Origin: Heterohyrax brucei
Taxonomy: Eukaryota > Chordata > Mammalia > Hyracoidea > Procaviidae
Reading direction: 5' to 3'
NCBI GenBank assembly: GCA_028571685.1
Contig: CM053148.1
Location: 85,210,001 to 85,274,000, forward strand
Length of the DNA stretch: 64,000 nt
Made by a program: the position numbers and the translations under genes. Below, piece by piece: positions 45,363-54,340 of the stretch; position 1 is the first letter of the stretch, and each line of letters opens with the position of its first letter. The notes below the pieces were generated by a model. That model did no database searches, was not told the DNA's origin, and was given only the letters and a program-made list of their open reading frames with translations.

Positions 45363-45905
45363 GGCCAGTTAAGTTTATGAATTCATCCTAGAAAAAAGTG
45401 CTACATACATAATTGCTAATATCATTGCTGACACCGTTGAAGTATTCTCCTTGGGAAGATATGCCCTTACACTAGAGTGTAGTCTACTCTTCAAAACAAT
45501 TTTATAACTCTTTTTCTACAATGGCCATCAGAGCTGTTATTGTATTATCCTTGATGTCCTGAACGTCACCAAAATGTTTTCCTTTCAATATTTCCATTGA
45601 GTAAACAAAAAAAGTAGTTGTGATCCAAATTAGGTCAGTCAGGAGGGTGTTCCAATACAGTTACTTGTTTACTGGCTAAAAATTCCCTCACAGACAACTA
45701 TACAATTAAGTTCATGAACTTGCCACCTTCCCATTGTGCACCATGGCCATTCCAGAAAGAGTTCCAAAATTGCTTTGAAGGGTGGACTAGGCACTGGCAT
45801 CAGTGCATAGCTTCCCAAGGGGAATACTCTGAAGGTGGTCGTAGTGATATTCAGCCATGAAGTATGTAGCACATAGAACAATTAAGTTCATGGAGTTAGT
45901 TGTCA
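45363..45905. mobile_element. Chimeric mariner with two 5'-type ends
   Basis: 45363-45695 is a mariner 5' portion running left to right ('GTGCTACATAC', 'GATGTCCTGAACGTCACC', 'CAATACAGTTACTTG'). At ~45697 it passes into a ~210-bp internally deleted mariner in the opposite direction: 3' terminus first ('ATTAAGTTCATGAACTTGCC'), then a jump to 5' sequence ('GGCCATTCCAGAAAGAG') ending in 'GTATGTAGCACATAG...ATTAAGTTCATGGAG'. Both outer ends are therefore mariner 5' ends. The junction matches that at ~10795. Confidence 0.8.
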
Positions 45906-46002
45906 GACCTCGTACATCGGTTCATAGTAAAAAATGGGCACGATTTTGCAAGGCACATCAAAACATCAACATAATAATATTTTAGTGTATTTGGAACTGT
46001 TT

Positions 46003-46269
46003 TGGGGTTCCCCTGGGAGCATGGCCCCTGGCTGTGATGCTGCCCTTGCTCATAAATCATAACGAAGGTCCACTCTTCAGACACAAATGGATTGGACTTG
46101 GTGATACAGAGTGACCATATATTGGATGCACTTTATGGTTCTATGCATCTATAGGATATCATCCTGCTGACCTCTGGCTGGAGGAAGGAGAGTAGGTGGG
46201 GAGGAGAGGAAAGGAGACTGTTGGGAGGATGAGACATGTATGGAGCAGAGAGGAACAGTGTACTGTCAC
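46003..46269 (+). mobile_element. L1 3' UTR, left part (interrupted)
   Basis: 'GGGGTTCCCCTGGGAGCATGG' to 'ACAGTGTACTGTCAC'. It breaks off at 46269 exactly where the inverted insertion begins, and resumes at 46706. Confidence 0.85.
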
Positions 46270-46705
46270 CTGTTTGTTTTATTTGGTGGTCCATGATGCA
46301 GTCAACATTCTTCTCCAGCACCATAGTTTGATGGCATCAATTCTTCTTCTCCTTCTTTGTTCATTGTCCCGCTTTTGTATGCATATGATGCGATTGAAAA
46401 TAGAACAATTCTGGGTGAGCTAATCATAATCTGAACCCCTTAACCAAAAAACCACTGGTCTTAAAAAGCTTTTTTGGAAAGATCCTCTCTGAAGATGAGG
46501 ACAAAGATAAGGGCATCTGGAACTTATTATTTGTCCAACAAATCTTTCTCTTTGTTTACCAAAAGAACCAAAACCACCACTGTGGAGTCTTTTCCAACTC
46601 ACAGCGATCCCACAGACAGTAGAACTGCCCCACAGGGTTCCAGGGAGCACTTGGAGGATTCAAACTCTGAACTTTTTGCTTAGCAGATGTAGGACTTAAC
46701 CACTG
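46270..46705. repeat. Inverted duplicate, daughter arm (436 bp)
   Basis: The reverse complement of 47267-47708, identical by eye except at one spot (4 bases here, 10 there, near 46483-46486). It contains, in reverse, part of an RTE, ~145 bp of otherwise unplaced sequence and a headless AfroSINE. Because it splits an L1 3' UTR and carries arbitrarily cut ends of the RTE and SINE, it is the copy and not the source. Confidence 0.9.
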
Positions 46706-46805
46706 GCAGAGAGAGCAGTGGAAGCTGCATAGAGGTGGGCATGTAAATTTATACAGGAATGTACATTTTCACTCAGGCATATAAAATAAAAAATAAAATA
46801 AAGTT
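46706..46805 (+). mobile_element. L1 3' UTR, right part and A-rich end
   Basis: 'GCAGAGAGAGCAGTGGAAGC' continues the UTR broken at 46269 (compare 11758-11840). It ends in an AAATAAAAAATAAAATAAAG tail. Confidence 0.85.
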
Positions 46806-46861
46806 TTGTATGCATAGAGAGGTATAATATATACCACATGCTAAGATAAATGTTTGACTGA

Positions 46862-47056
46862 CCAATTCATTCACTACGAAGCACTCAATTTCTAACCAAA
46901 CAGTTGGTGATTCAGCTACCCTCAGAGCTCTTTGGAAGAAAATCCTGAAGATCTCCTTCCAAAGAATCAAAGCCATTGAAAACTCAATGGTTTTCTGAAA
47001 CTCATGTAATTGCCATGAGTTGAAATTGACTCCACAGCAATTGATACGGTTTCTGG
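46862..47056 (+). repeat. AfroSINE, head worn
   Basis: 'CAATTTCTAACCAAACAGTTGG' onward to 'TGCCATGAGTTGAAATTGAC'. It lies in the spacer between the inverted arms. Confidence 0.75.
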
Positions 47057-47184
47057 ATTGTCATCTCTATGTAGTTTTCTCTTCCTCTGGAACTACTGCA
47101 CCTTCCTGAGTCCACGTCCCATCACTGTCAGCAGAGGCCCTTCCTTTTAACAACTTCCTAAATATTCTCTAGCATGAAAAACTG

Positions 47185-47243
47185 ACTTGCCACAAATCAA
47201 AGTACCTTCTTGGGAGTTATTGCTTTTGTTTTTTACAAGGATC
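47185..47243. repeat. 59-bp direct repeat, left copy
   Basis: Aligns without gaps to 48099-48157 with 7 mismatches. It includes 'ACCTTCTTGGGAGTTA'. Confidence 0.85.
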
Positions 47244-47250
47244 CAAACAC

Positions 47251-47415
47251 AGAAGCCTTGGTGCTTCAGTGGTTAAGTCCTACATCTGCTAAGCAAAAAG
47301 TTCAGAGTTTGAATCCTCCAAGTGCTCCCTGGAACCCTGTGGGGCAGTTCTACTGTCTGTGGGATCGCTGTGAGTTGGAAAAGACTCCACAGTGGTGGTT
47401 TTGGTTCTTTTGGTA
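47251..47415 (+). repeat. AfroSINE, full length (source copy)
   Basis: 'AGAAGCCTTGGTGCTTCAGTGG' to 'CTGTGAGTTGGAAAAGACTCC'. The inverted duplicate at 46270-46705 starts inside its head, at 47267. Confidence 0.9.
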
Positions 47416-47708
47416 AACAAAGAGAAAGATTTGTTGGACAAATAATAAGTTCCAGATGCCCTTATCTTTGTCCTCATCTTCAGAGGAATATTTTATCTTT
47501 CCAAAAAAGCTTTTTAAGACCAGTGGTTTTTTGGTTAAGGGGTTCAGATTATGATTAGCTCACCCAGAATTGTTCTATTTTCAATCGCATCATATGCATA
47601 CAAAAGCGGGACAATGAACAAAGAAGGAGAAGAAGAATTGATGCCATCAAACTATGGTGCTGGAGAAGAATGTTGACTGCATCATGGACCACCAAATAAA
47701 ACAAACAG
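47267..47708. repeat. Inverted duplicate, source arm (442 bp)
   Basis: Spans the AfroSINE (minus its first 16 bp), 47416-47566 and the first ~140 bp of the RTE. All three continue naturally beyond the arm's ends here, which marks this as the donor. The spacer to the other arm is 561 bp. Confidence 0.9.
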
Positions 47709-48012
47709 ATCTGTTCTAGAAGAAGTACAACCAGACTGCTCCTTGGAAGTAGAGATGGCAAGACTGGGTCTTACATATTTTGGACATGTTGTCAGGAGGG
47801 ATCAGTCCCTGGAGAAGGGCATCATGCTTGGTAGAGTGGAGGGTCAGTAAAACAGAGGAAGACCTTCAACGAGGTAGATCGACACAGTGGCTGCAACAAT
47901 GGGCTTAAGCGTAAAAACAATTGTGGACATGGCACAAGACTAGGAAGTGTTTCGTTCTGTTATTCATAGGGTCGCTATGCTTTGGAACTGACTTGACAGC
48001 ATGTACCAACAA
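47567..48012 (+). mobile_element. RTE (BovB-like) LINE, 3' end
   Basis: From 'TTTTCAATCGCATCATATGC' through the RT C-terminal region ('GGATCAGTCCCTGGAGAAGG') to the tail 'GGTCGCTATGCTTTGGAACTG' and CCAACAACAG. It is the best-preserved RTE end in the window. Confidence 0.85.
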
Positions 48013-48098
48013 CAGATAAAAATCTACTTGCCCCAACTCAGGCTTCCCACCACCCAACTCTTAGGAAAAGACAAGTAGTGTGAACTAGGAAAAAAATC

Positions 48099-48157
48099 AC
48101 ATGCCACAAATCTAAGTACCTTCTTGGGAGTTACTACTTCTGTTTTTCACAGGGATC
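48099..48157. repeat. 59-bp direct repeat, right copy
   Basis: Copy of 47185-47243. It runs straight into 'GGGATCAGTCCCTGGACAAGG' (48153-48173), an isolated scrap of RTE coding sequence. Confidence 0.85.
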
Positions 48158-48177
48158 AGTCCCTGGACAAGGACTTT

Positions 48178-48238
48178 TCTATAACTATCTATGGCTATGT
48201 CTATGTCTGTACCTATATCTATGTCTGTATCTATAGGA
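48178..48238. repeat. (TATCTA/TATGTC)n microsatellite
   Basis: Degenerate 6-base units between CTTTTC and AGGAGATC. Confidence 0.85.
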
Positions 48239-48829
48239 GATCTCTATTATGTTTTTGATAAAATTCCACTGGATCTGGTTAAATTCATCTCCAAGTGAGT
48301 GTTTCTGTCCTGTTATTGTAAACTTTCAATGAAAATCTCCATGATTCATTTTGCATTCTTCTCTTAGACTTTTTTTTTCCCCAACAGTACCAGTCTCCTT
48401 ACAGACTGCCTTCAAAAGAAAGTTTCTGAGTGTCATATTCTACAAATTCTCTTCAGAATTTTCCTACCAAGAAAACTCCCTGAGACAATGTTCCTATGGA
48501 TAAAATCATAGTTGTCCTGCCAACAATCATCATTTTGGAAAAATAAGCACATCTTAACAATTATCTTGTGAGTCTTAGGATCTGAGAGAACATTCCAGAA
48601 TATAGTTAGTATAACATATTTAAGTGGCTTCTTTTCAACTGTGGTATATGATTAAGGTACTAAATAATGATGCTTTGAGGGTTGTTTTAAAAAATCATTT
48701 TGGAGGGAATTGTTTTTAGTTTAAAAGCATGGAAACGCCGTCTAAATATCTCTGTGCTTGTGAGTGTTTTGGTATTTGGAATATATCCAAGTATACTATT
48801 TTAAACTAGGCCTGGACTTTTGATTCAGA
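48239..48829. other. Unclassified sequence
   Basis: No recognised repeat. Confidence 0.4.
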
Positions 48830-48970
48830 CAGAACTGAATCCCAAGTCTAATCCTACTACTCCTTATCAGTATGTTCTTGATTAAGCTACTAACCCTCTG
48901 TAAGTCTTGGCTTTTTCATCTGCAAAATGATACCACTAAACAGTGTTGTTTTATATACAGTCGATATATA
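48830..48970 (-). repeat. MIR ancient SINE
   Basis: The antisense MIR core is clear: 'GTTCTTGATTAAGCTACTAACC', 'CTCTGTAAGTCTTGG', 'TTTTTCATCTGCAAAATGATACC'. Confidence 0.7.
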
Positions 48971-49277
48971 CAATAAAATAAATGAACTACTGTGTGCAGT
49001 GCCTTTCCACACAAAAAAATTCAACATAAAAAAAAGCCTCAGTGCTGTCAATTTGATATAAAGTCATAATTAGATATTTATTTTAAAATAATTTACTTCA
49101 TGTACAATCAGAAAGCTAAATCTTTGGGTAATTTTAGCAAAGAATGTTGGGGAAAGCATGGAATTAAGATGAGAGAAACTTTTATTTGTTAAATGAATGG
49201 AAGTCGTAACTGAAGATAGACCAGTTTTTAACAAAATATAAATAATACTTTTACATCTGTGTATCCTTGTTTAGGTT
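48971..49277. other. Unclassified AT-rich sequence
   Basis: Nothing recognised. Confidence 0.4.
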
Positions 49278-49432
49278 GCAAACCCTGGTGGCGTACCAGT
49301 CTGCTAACCAAAAGACTGGCTGTTCAAATCCACCAGGTTCTCCTTGGAACCTCTATGGGACAGTTCTACTCTGTTCTGCAGGGCTACTGAGTTCGAATTG
49401 ACTGGACAACAGTGAGCTTGATTTGATTTTGT
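49278..49432 (+). repeat. AfroSINE, full length
   Basis: 'CAAACCCTGGTGGCGTACCAG' lacks ~12 bp of the usual box A region. 'GGCTGTTCAAATCCACC' and the tail 'GAGTTCGAATTGACTGGAC' are intact. Confidence 0.9.
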
Positions 49433-49452
49433 TTGTTTAGGACATTAAGTTA

Positions 49453-49505
49453 TACAGTTGTAGAGGGTTGCTATCAGCTAGAATCAGCTCAGTGGCAAAG
49501 AGTTT
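49453..49505 (+). repeat. AfroSINE tail fragment
   Basis: 'GGGTTGCTATCAGCTAGAATC' and 'GCTCAGTGGCAAAG'. Confidence 0.6.
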
Positions 49506-50631
49506 AGTTTTCCTGTTTGGGTTTTTGGTGTTTATGAAAAGAGCACAATATCCTTTCTTTAAGTAAATTTATCTCCCACCTCCAATTTCAATCTTTGAAA
49601 CACATCACAAGCAGGTATTCCTTTAAAAGAATCATGCTGTATTTAAAAACTGCTCTATCCTGGGCAAAATTATTGAATTAGCTTGAAAAGTCAGGCCAAA
49701 TGAATGTGGGAAGAAGGTAATGAGAGAGTGCAGTTATTAGCTCATGAGAAAGTGCAGTTCGTGTTGTCATGTCTGGGCTGAGACAAAGTTGGTCAGATTG
49801 TCCTGCCAAGGAAATGTCGTAGGGAGGAATTATATTGTCCGGGAAACAGCCCTGAGAGGAATGTGCCTTTAAAGTCAATGCTCAAATCTGCTATTTTGGG
49901 TATTAAGACTCCACTGAAAAGAAAGTGGTACAGCTATGCCATTTTAACAGTAATAGCCATAAAGGGCTCCTATTAATACCATGCTATGGTTTGATCACAG
50001 TTACCCTGACAACATCAAGGGGGATGAGTGTTAAGTGTTAATTATTTATATTGCTATGGAGTTAGTCTTCCCAAAACGAGAATTTGGGATCTGTACTGGA
50101 CTGTCTTGGAATTTCCCTGAAGTATTCATCAGCCGCCCAAGAAGCTCTGGATCAGCTCTTGGAAAGTCATATCTTGGACTTCCAGAGACAGGATCAGTTA
50201 TGGATTTGGCTACTGAATAGTCAACTGAGTCCAGCTGCATTTCAAGCCTCTCGGGTGTGACAGTGACTGCAATTCATCAATGGAGTATTGGTACTTCGAA
50301 TTCATGGATTTGGGGATGATGAAGACTCATTCTGGATTGGCTAGAAAGTAATCTCACAAATGGCCTAGAAGTGGCAGCTGTCATATTGCAAACCCACACT
50401 TGAAGGGTGAGGAAAGGAAAGCAAGAACCCAAGCTGGCTCAATGCATTCAGCTTCATGAGTCACCATAGTGAACCACAGGTGATAATTAGCGTTTGGAAA
50501 ATGTTAAGTACCTTATCCAGAAGCAGTTGGAAACTCATTGTGGAAACAGACTGTATGAATGGAGTTAGTGCAAATTTTCAGTTTTCCTAAACTTCTCTAA
50601 ACACAAAGGACAGATGTTCAGGGAATTTTAT
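49506..50631. other. Unclassified sequence
   Basis: No recognised repeat. Overlapping short frames at 50035-50240 are not supported by anything else. Confidence 0.4.
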
Positions 50632-51145
50632 GGACTGAACTGAGTGCCCCTCCAAAAAAGTAGGTCAACTTGGCTAGGCCATGATTCCCAGGATTTGGGG
50701 ATTGCCCTCCATTTTGAAATCTGATAATCCTATGTGTTGTAAATCCTAATTCCTTTGATGCTAATGATGCAGGATTCCAAACAGTTGCTTCAGTGAGGCA
50801 GGAATCAATCTACAGGACTAGGGTATATCTTGATTTAATCTCTTTTGAGATATGAGAGAAAAGTAAGCAATGAGTAAAGGGCCCTTCTACCACCAAGAAT
50901 GGAGAGCTAAGAAAAGAGCACATCCTTTGGGCCCAGCTTTCCTGTGCTGAAAAGCTCCTACACCCGGGAGAAAATTTATGACAAGGACCTTCCCCTCAAG
51001 TTGACAGACAGAGTTAGTCTTCCTCTTAGGCTGGTGCCCTGATTTCAGACTTCTGGTTCCCCAGAGTGCAAGAGAATAAATTTATCTTTGTTAAAGTCAT
51101 CCACTTAGGGTATTTCTGTTATACCAACACTAGATAACCAAGATA
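50632..51145 (+). repeat. MaLR/MLT1-like solo LTR
   Basis: 'TTATGGACTGAACTGAGTGCCC', 'TTGGCTAGGCCATGATTCCC' and 'GTGCAAGAGAATAAATTTATC', ending 'CAACACTAGATAACC'. Slightly better preserved than the copy at 33253. Confidence 0.7.
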
Positions 51146-51479
51146 GGGAGTGTCGTAAGCTGATTGTATTCATGATACCAGCTAATCCGTGTGACCTTAC
51201 GGATACTCCCATAAAAAGAGCTTGTTTCCTCTCCTTTTGAATCTGGATGGTCTTGGGACTCTCCTTGGTCTTTGTTGTAAGTGACTAGGTGCCAACTCCT
51301 AGTGGAAGCCTCAAGAAACATGGTAAGCTTCCTTTTCCCTTCTTAGACAGTTGACTTCTCCAGAGAACAAGCCTGGGATAGTATCCAGAAAAGAGTTAAC
51401 ATGGCAGGACTGACATGGCTATTCTTGGAAAGACCAGGTTTGTAAAGCAGATCTTTAACAGACTTCTGCAATCTTGGAT
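51146..51479. repeat. Probable old repeat fragment, family unclear
   Basis: 'CCTCTCCTTTTGAATCTGG' and 'GACTAGGTGCCAACTCC' resemble a common eutherian LTR-like consensus. Too worn to name. Confidence 0.3.
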
Positions 51480-51874
51480 TTGGGAAATGTTTCCTCCACC
51501 CTAACTGATAAGAGTGACTCACTGTGCGTAAACCATTTAGCCTAACAATATGACTCATGCTGAGCACCTGCTTTCCTTCTGAGAATCCAGACTTTTGGTA
51601 TACGACAGCAGGGAATGCCTGTGTGTCTGACTTCTAATAAAAACTCTGGATAATATGTCTTTAATGAGTATCCTTCCCTAATAGACGTTTCAGACACATT
51701 ATCATAATATGTTGCTGGAACAATTAATCATGTATCGAGTGACTTCACTGAGAGGGGGCTCTTGGAGATTTGTGCTTGGTTTACTCTCAACTCTGCCCCG
51801 TACAGTTTTTGCTTTTGTAGATTTCGTTTCATATCATTTTGCTGTTATAATTATAGCCAAGGACATGCTGAGTC
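51480..51874 (+). repeat. ERVL/MLT2-like LTR, left part (host of a nested LTR)
   Basis: 'AATATGACTCATGCTGAGC', 'GGGAATGCCTGTGTGTCTG', 'AATAAAAACTCTGG' and 'CTGAGAGGGGGCTCTTGG' run in order up to 'CATGCTGAGTC', where another LTR begins. The continuation is at 52367. Confidence 0.6.
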
Positions 51875-52366
51875 TGTTGGGGAGAGGGTGGCCTGGAACA
51901 GAGGCAGAGACACACCAGCCCAAGGGTCTAGTGAAGTTTATTGGAAGAGAAAGAGAGTACGGTCTGAACCAAGTGGCTCAGCCCACCCCTCCCTAGTAGG
52001 GCAGGTGTTTTATAGCTTTGAAGTTTCAGTGAGGTAGTGTGGGGTGAGGGGGGTTTATGGTTTGACAGGGAAAGAAAGAGGAGTAGAAAGAAATTCTGGT
52101 TAGAGGACTTAGGGTCTAATAAGGAAGAAATGCTGATTAGTAGGGGAAGGGCTAAGGTTTGTTTATGGTCAAGTTTTTGATAAGAGAAGAGCTTTCAATT
52201 AGGAAGGTGGGGAAGACAGACTGAAAGTTATTTATGGTTATACCGGGTGGGGGCCTACCAGGCTGTTTTCAGCTGGTGGCAGGTCTGATTATTGGGTAAG
52301 ATGACCTCCCTGAAGGACAGAGTCTTCTCAATGACTTCCCTCAATTTCAGGGACAGAGTCCCCTCA
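51875..52366 (-). repeat. Solo retroviral LTR nested in an older LTR
   Basis: 492 bp with TG...CA ends (plus strand TGTTGGGG...CCCTCA) between direct repeats GAGTC at 51870-51874 and 52367-52371. On the minus strand it has a TATA-like GCTATAAAACACC (about 52016-52004) and an AATAAAC polyadenylation signal (about 51938-51932), about 75 bp apart, like the R region of gammaretrovirus-like (class I) LTRs. No internal retroviral genes remain, so it formed by LTR-LTR recombination. Confidence 0.8.
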
Positions 52367-52445
52367 GAGTCCTGTGAGTCTGTTAGACAATCACTGGACC
52401 TGGGGGATGAACCTGGTGACTCCAAACACAGACGTGGAAAGTGAG
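52367..52445 (+). repeat. ERVL/MLT2-like LTR, right part
   Basis: 'CCTGTGAGTCTGTTAGACAATC' and 'CCTGGGGGATGAACCTGG' pick up the older LTR where it stopped at 51874. Confidence 0.6.
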
Positions 52446-52547
52446 AGACCACATGGAGTAGAGAAAATTTTCCCATCTGCGACCACCCTGAATCAACTAA
52501 GAGCCAGGTGAATGCTCAATATATAAGTAAACACCAGATGGCCTCTG

Positions 52548-53062
52548 TCTTAGTTATCCATTGCTGCTGTAACAGAAATGCCATAATTAGACGGCTTTAA
52601 CAAAGAAAAATTTATTCTCTCACAGTCTTTGGAGGCTAGAAGTTCAAATCAGGGTACCAGCTCTAGAGTGAAACTTTCTTTCTCTGTCAGCTCTGGTGTA
52701 AGGTTCTTGTCATCAGTCTTCGCCTGGGTCCAGGAGTTTCTCAGTTCAGGAACCCTGGGTTCCAAAGATGTGCCACTCTCTAAGCTTTTGTTTCTTGGTG
52801 ATATGAGGTTGCCTTGTCTCTCTGCTTGCTTCTTTCTTTCATATCTTAAACAAGACTGGCTTAAGACACAATCTAATCTTTTAGACTGACTGCTTCATCA
52901 TTAATATAACTACCCCTAATCTTATCTCATTAACATCATCAAGATTTACAACACATGGGAAAATCACATCAGAGGACAAAATTTCAGACAATCACTTAAC
53001 ACTGGGAATCACGGCCTAGCCAAGTTAACACACACTTTGGGAGGAATTCAACATATGACAAC
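52548..53062 (-). repeat. MaLR/MLT1-like solo LTR
   Basis: 'GTCTTAGTTATCCATTGCTGC', 'CTCTCACAGTCTTTGGAGGC', 'CTTATCTCATTAACATC' and 'GGAGGAATTCAACATATGAC' make a full-length antisense LTR. It is the best copy of this family here. Confidence 0.75.
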
Positions 53063-53269
53063 CCACAGAAATGGCACCAATTTTGCGTTTATTTACTATT
53101 TAGTGCTAATAAGTCTAGTATTGGCCAGCCAAGCCCAGCCTAGATCAGTAGTCCCAGACAGGCAGTCTGTAAACTTATAAGAAATAATAAATGGTTAGCC
53201 TTGTAGAATACTGAGTTCTTAGGTGATCTGATGCTTCAGCAATAGCTAATTGATAAAACAAACCTATGG

Positions 53270-53640
53270 GTATTGACTATACTATAGACTGCCGAAAGAA
53301 GAAACAAATCCATCTTAGAAGAAGTATAAACAAATCCTGTCTTATAAGGAGGATAGCCAGAATGTTCCTTAGAAGCAGTTAGGGTGAGACTTGATCTCAT
53401 GTACTTTGGACAGGTTATCTTAACAACTGGTACCTGGGAAAGAACATCACACTTGTTAAAGTACAGTGTTGATAAAAAAGAGGAAGCCCCTCCATGAGGC
53501 AGACTGACATAAGTGGCTGCAACCACGGGCTCAAACCTAACAAGGATTATGAGGATAGTAGATTGGCATTCATTCCTTCTGTTGCATGTAGGGTTGCCAT
53601 GAGTCAGAACCCACTCAGCAGCTTCTAACAACAACAATGA
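53270..53640 (+). mobile_element. RTE (BovB-like) LINE, 3' end
   Basis: 'CATCTTAGAAGAAGTATAAAC' to the tail 'GGGTTGCCATGAGTCAGAACC' and TAACAACAACAATG. Frames are broken. Confidence 0.85.
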
Positions 53641-53689
53641 ATTAAGTGAAAGTTAACTGATAGTCTTCAGAACAGAAATTAAAACTTGG

Positions 53690-54245
53690 TAATAAGAGAC
53701 AGAAAGGGCCACACAATCTAGAGACTACATCACCGTTAAGACCAGAAGCAGTAGATGGTGCTCAGCTGCCAATAAAGCCCTGAAAGAAAGCACAACAAAA
53801 GTCCCTGATGTAGCAGGAGAAAAAACAATCAGGTCCACAATCTGAACTCTGTTAAAAAGACCAGACTTGATGATGTGGCAGACTGGCAGTTCTCCAGAAA
53901 ACATGGCTCTGGAACTCTCTGCTAGTCCAGAACTGAAACCATTCCTGAAGCCAATCCTCAGTCAAAGATTGGTCTGGGCTAGAAGACATAAGATGATACT
54001 GGTGACGAGTGTGCTTCTTGGCTTAAGTAGACCCGGGACACTACCCGAGAAGCTCTTGTCTGGAGATGAGATGAGATGGGGACACAAGCTGGTTGCACAG
54101 ACACAGGAAATACAGGGTGGAAAGGAGGAGTGTGCTGTCATAGTGTGGGGAGAGCAGCTAGAGTTTCATAGCCATGTGTGTGTAAGTTTCTGTATAACAA
54201 ATTGAACTGTAAACACTCACAGCACAATAAAGTAATAAATAAAAA
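53690..54245 (+). mobile_element. L1 3' UTR
   Basis: 'CAGTAGATGGTGCTCAGCTGCC', 'GATACTGGTGACGAGTGTGC', 'GGAGGAGTGTGCTGTCATAG' and a terminal AATAAAGTAATAAATAAAAA. The 112-codon frame inside (53867-54205) is incidental. Confidence 0.85.
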
Positions 54246-54301
54246 TTTGATTGGTAAGGGAAACAGTTAAAGAGTTTTGAGTTTGGCAAAAGTCTACATC
54301 T

Positions 54302-54340
54302 TTTTGGAATCAAATCGATGGCACTGGGTTTTTGTTTGCT
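54302..54340 (+). repeat. AfroSINE tail scrap
   Basis: 'GGAATCAAATCGATGGCACTGGG' and TTTTTGTTTGC. Confidence 0.6.

Noticed and set aside
46270-47708. Pair of independent insertions of the same SINE and RTE in opposite directions
   Set aside because: The arms also share ~150 bp of non-repeat sequence and cut both elements at arbitrary points, so one is a copy of the other.
53867-54205. 112-codon plus-strand frame
   Set aside because: It lies wholly within an L1 3' UTR, which is noncoding in the intact element.
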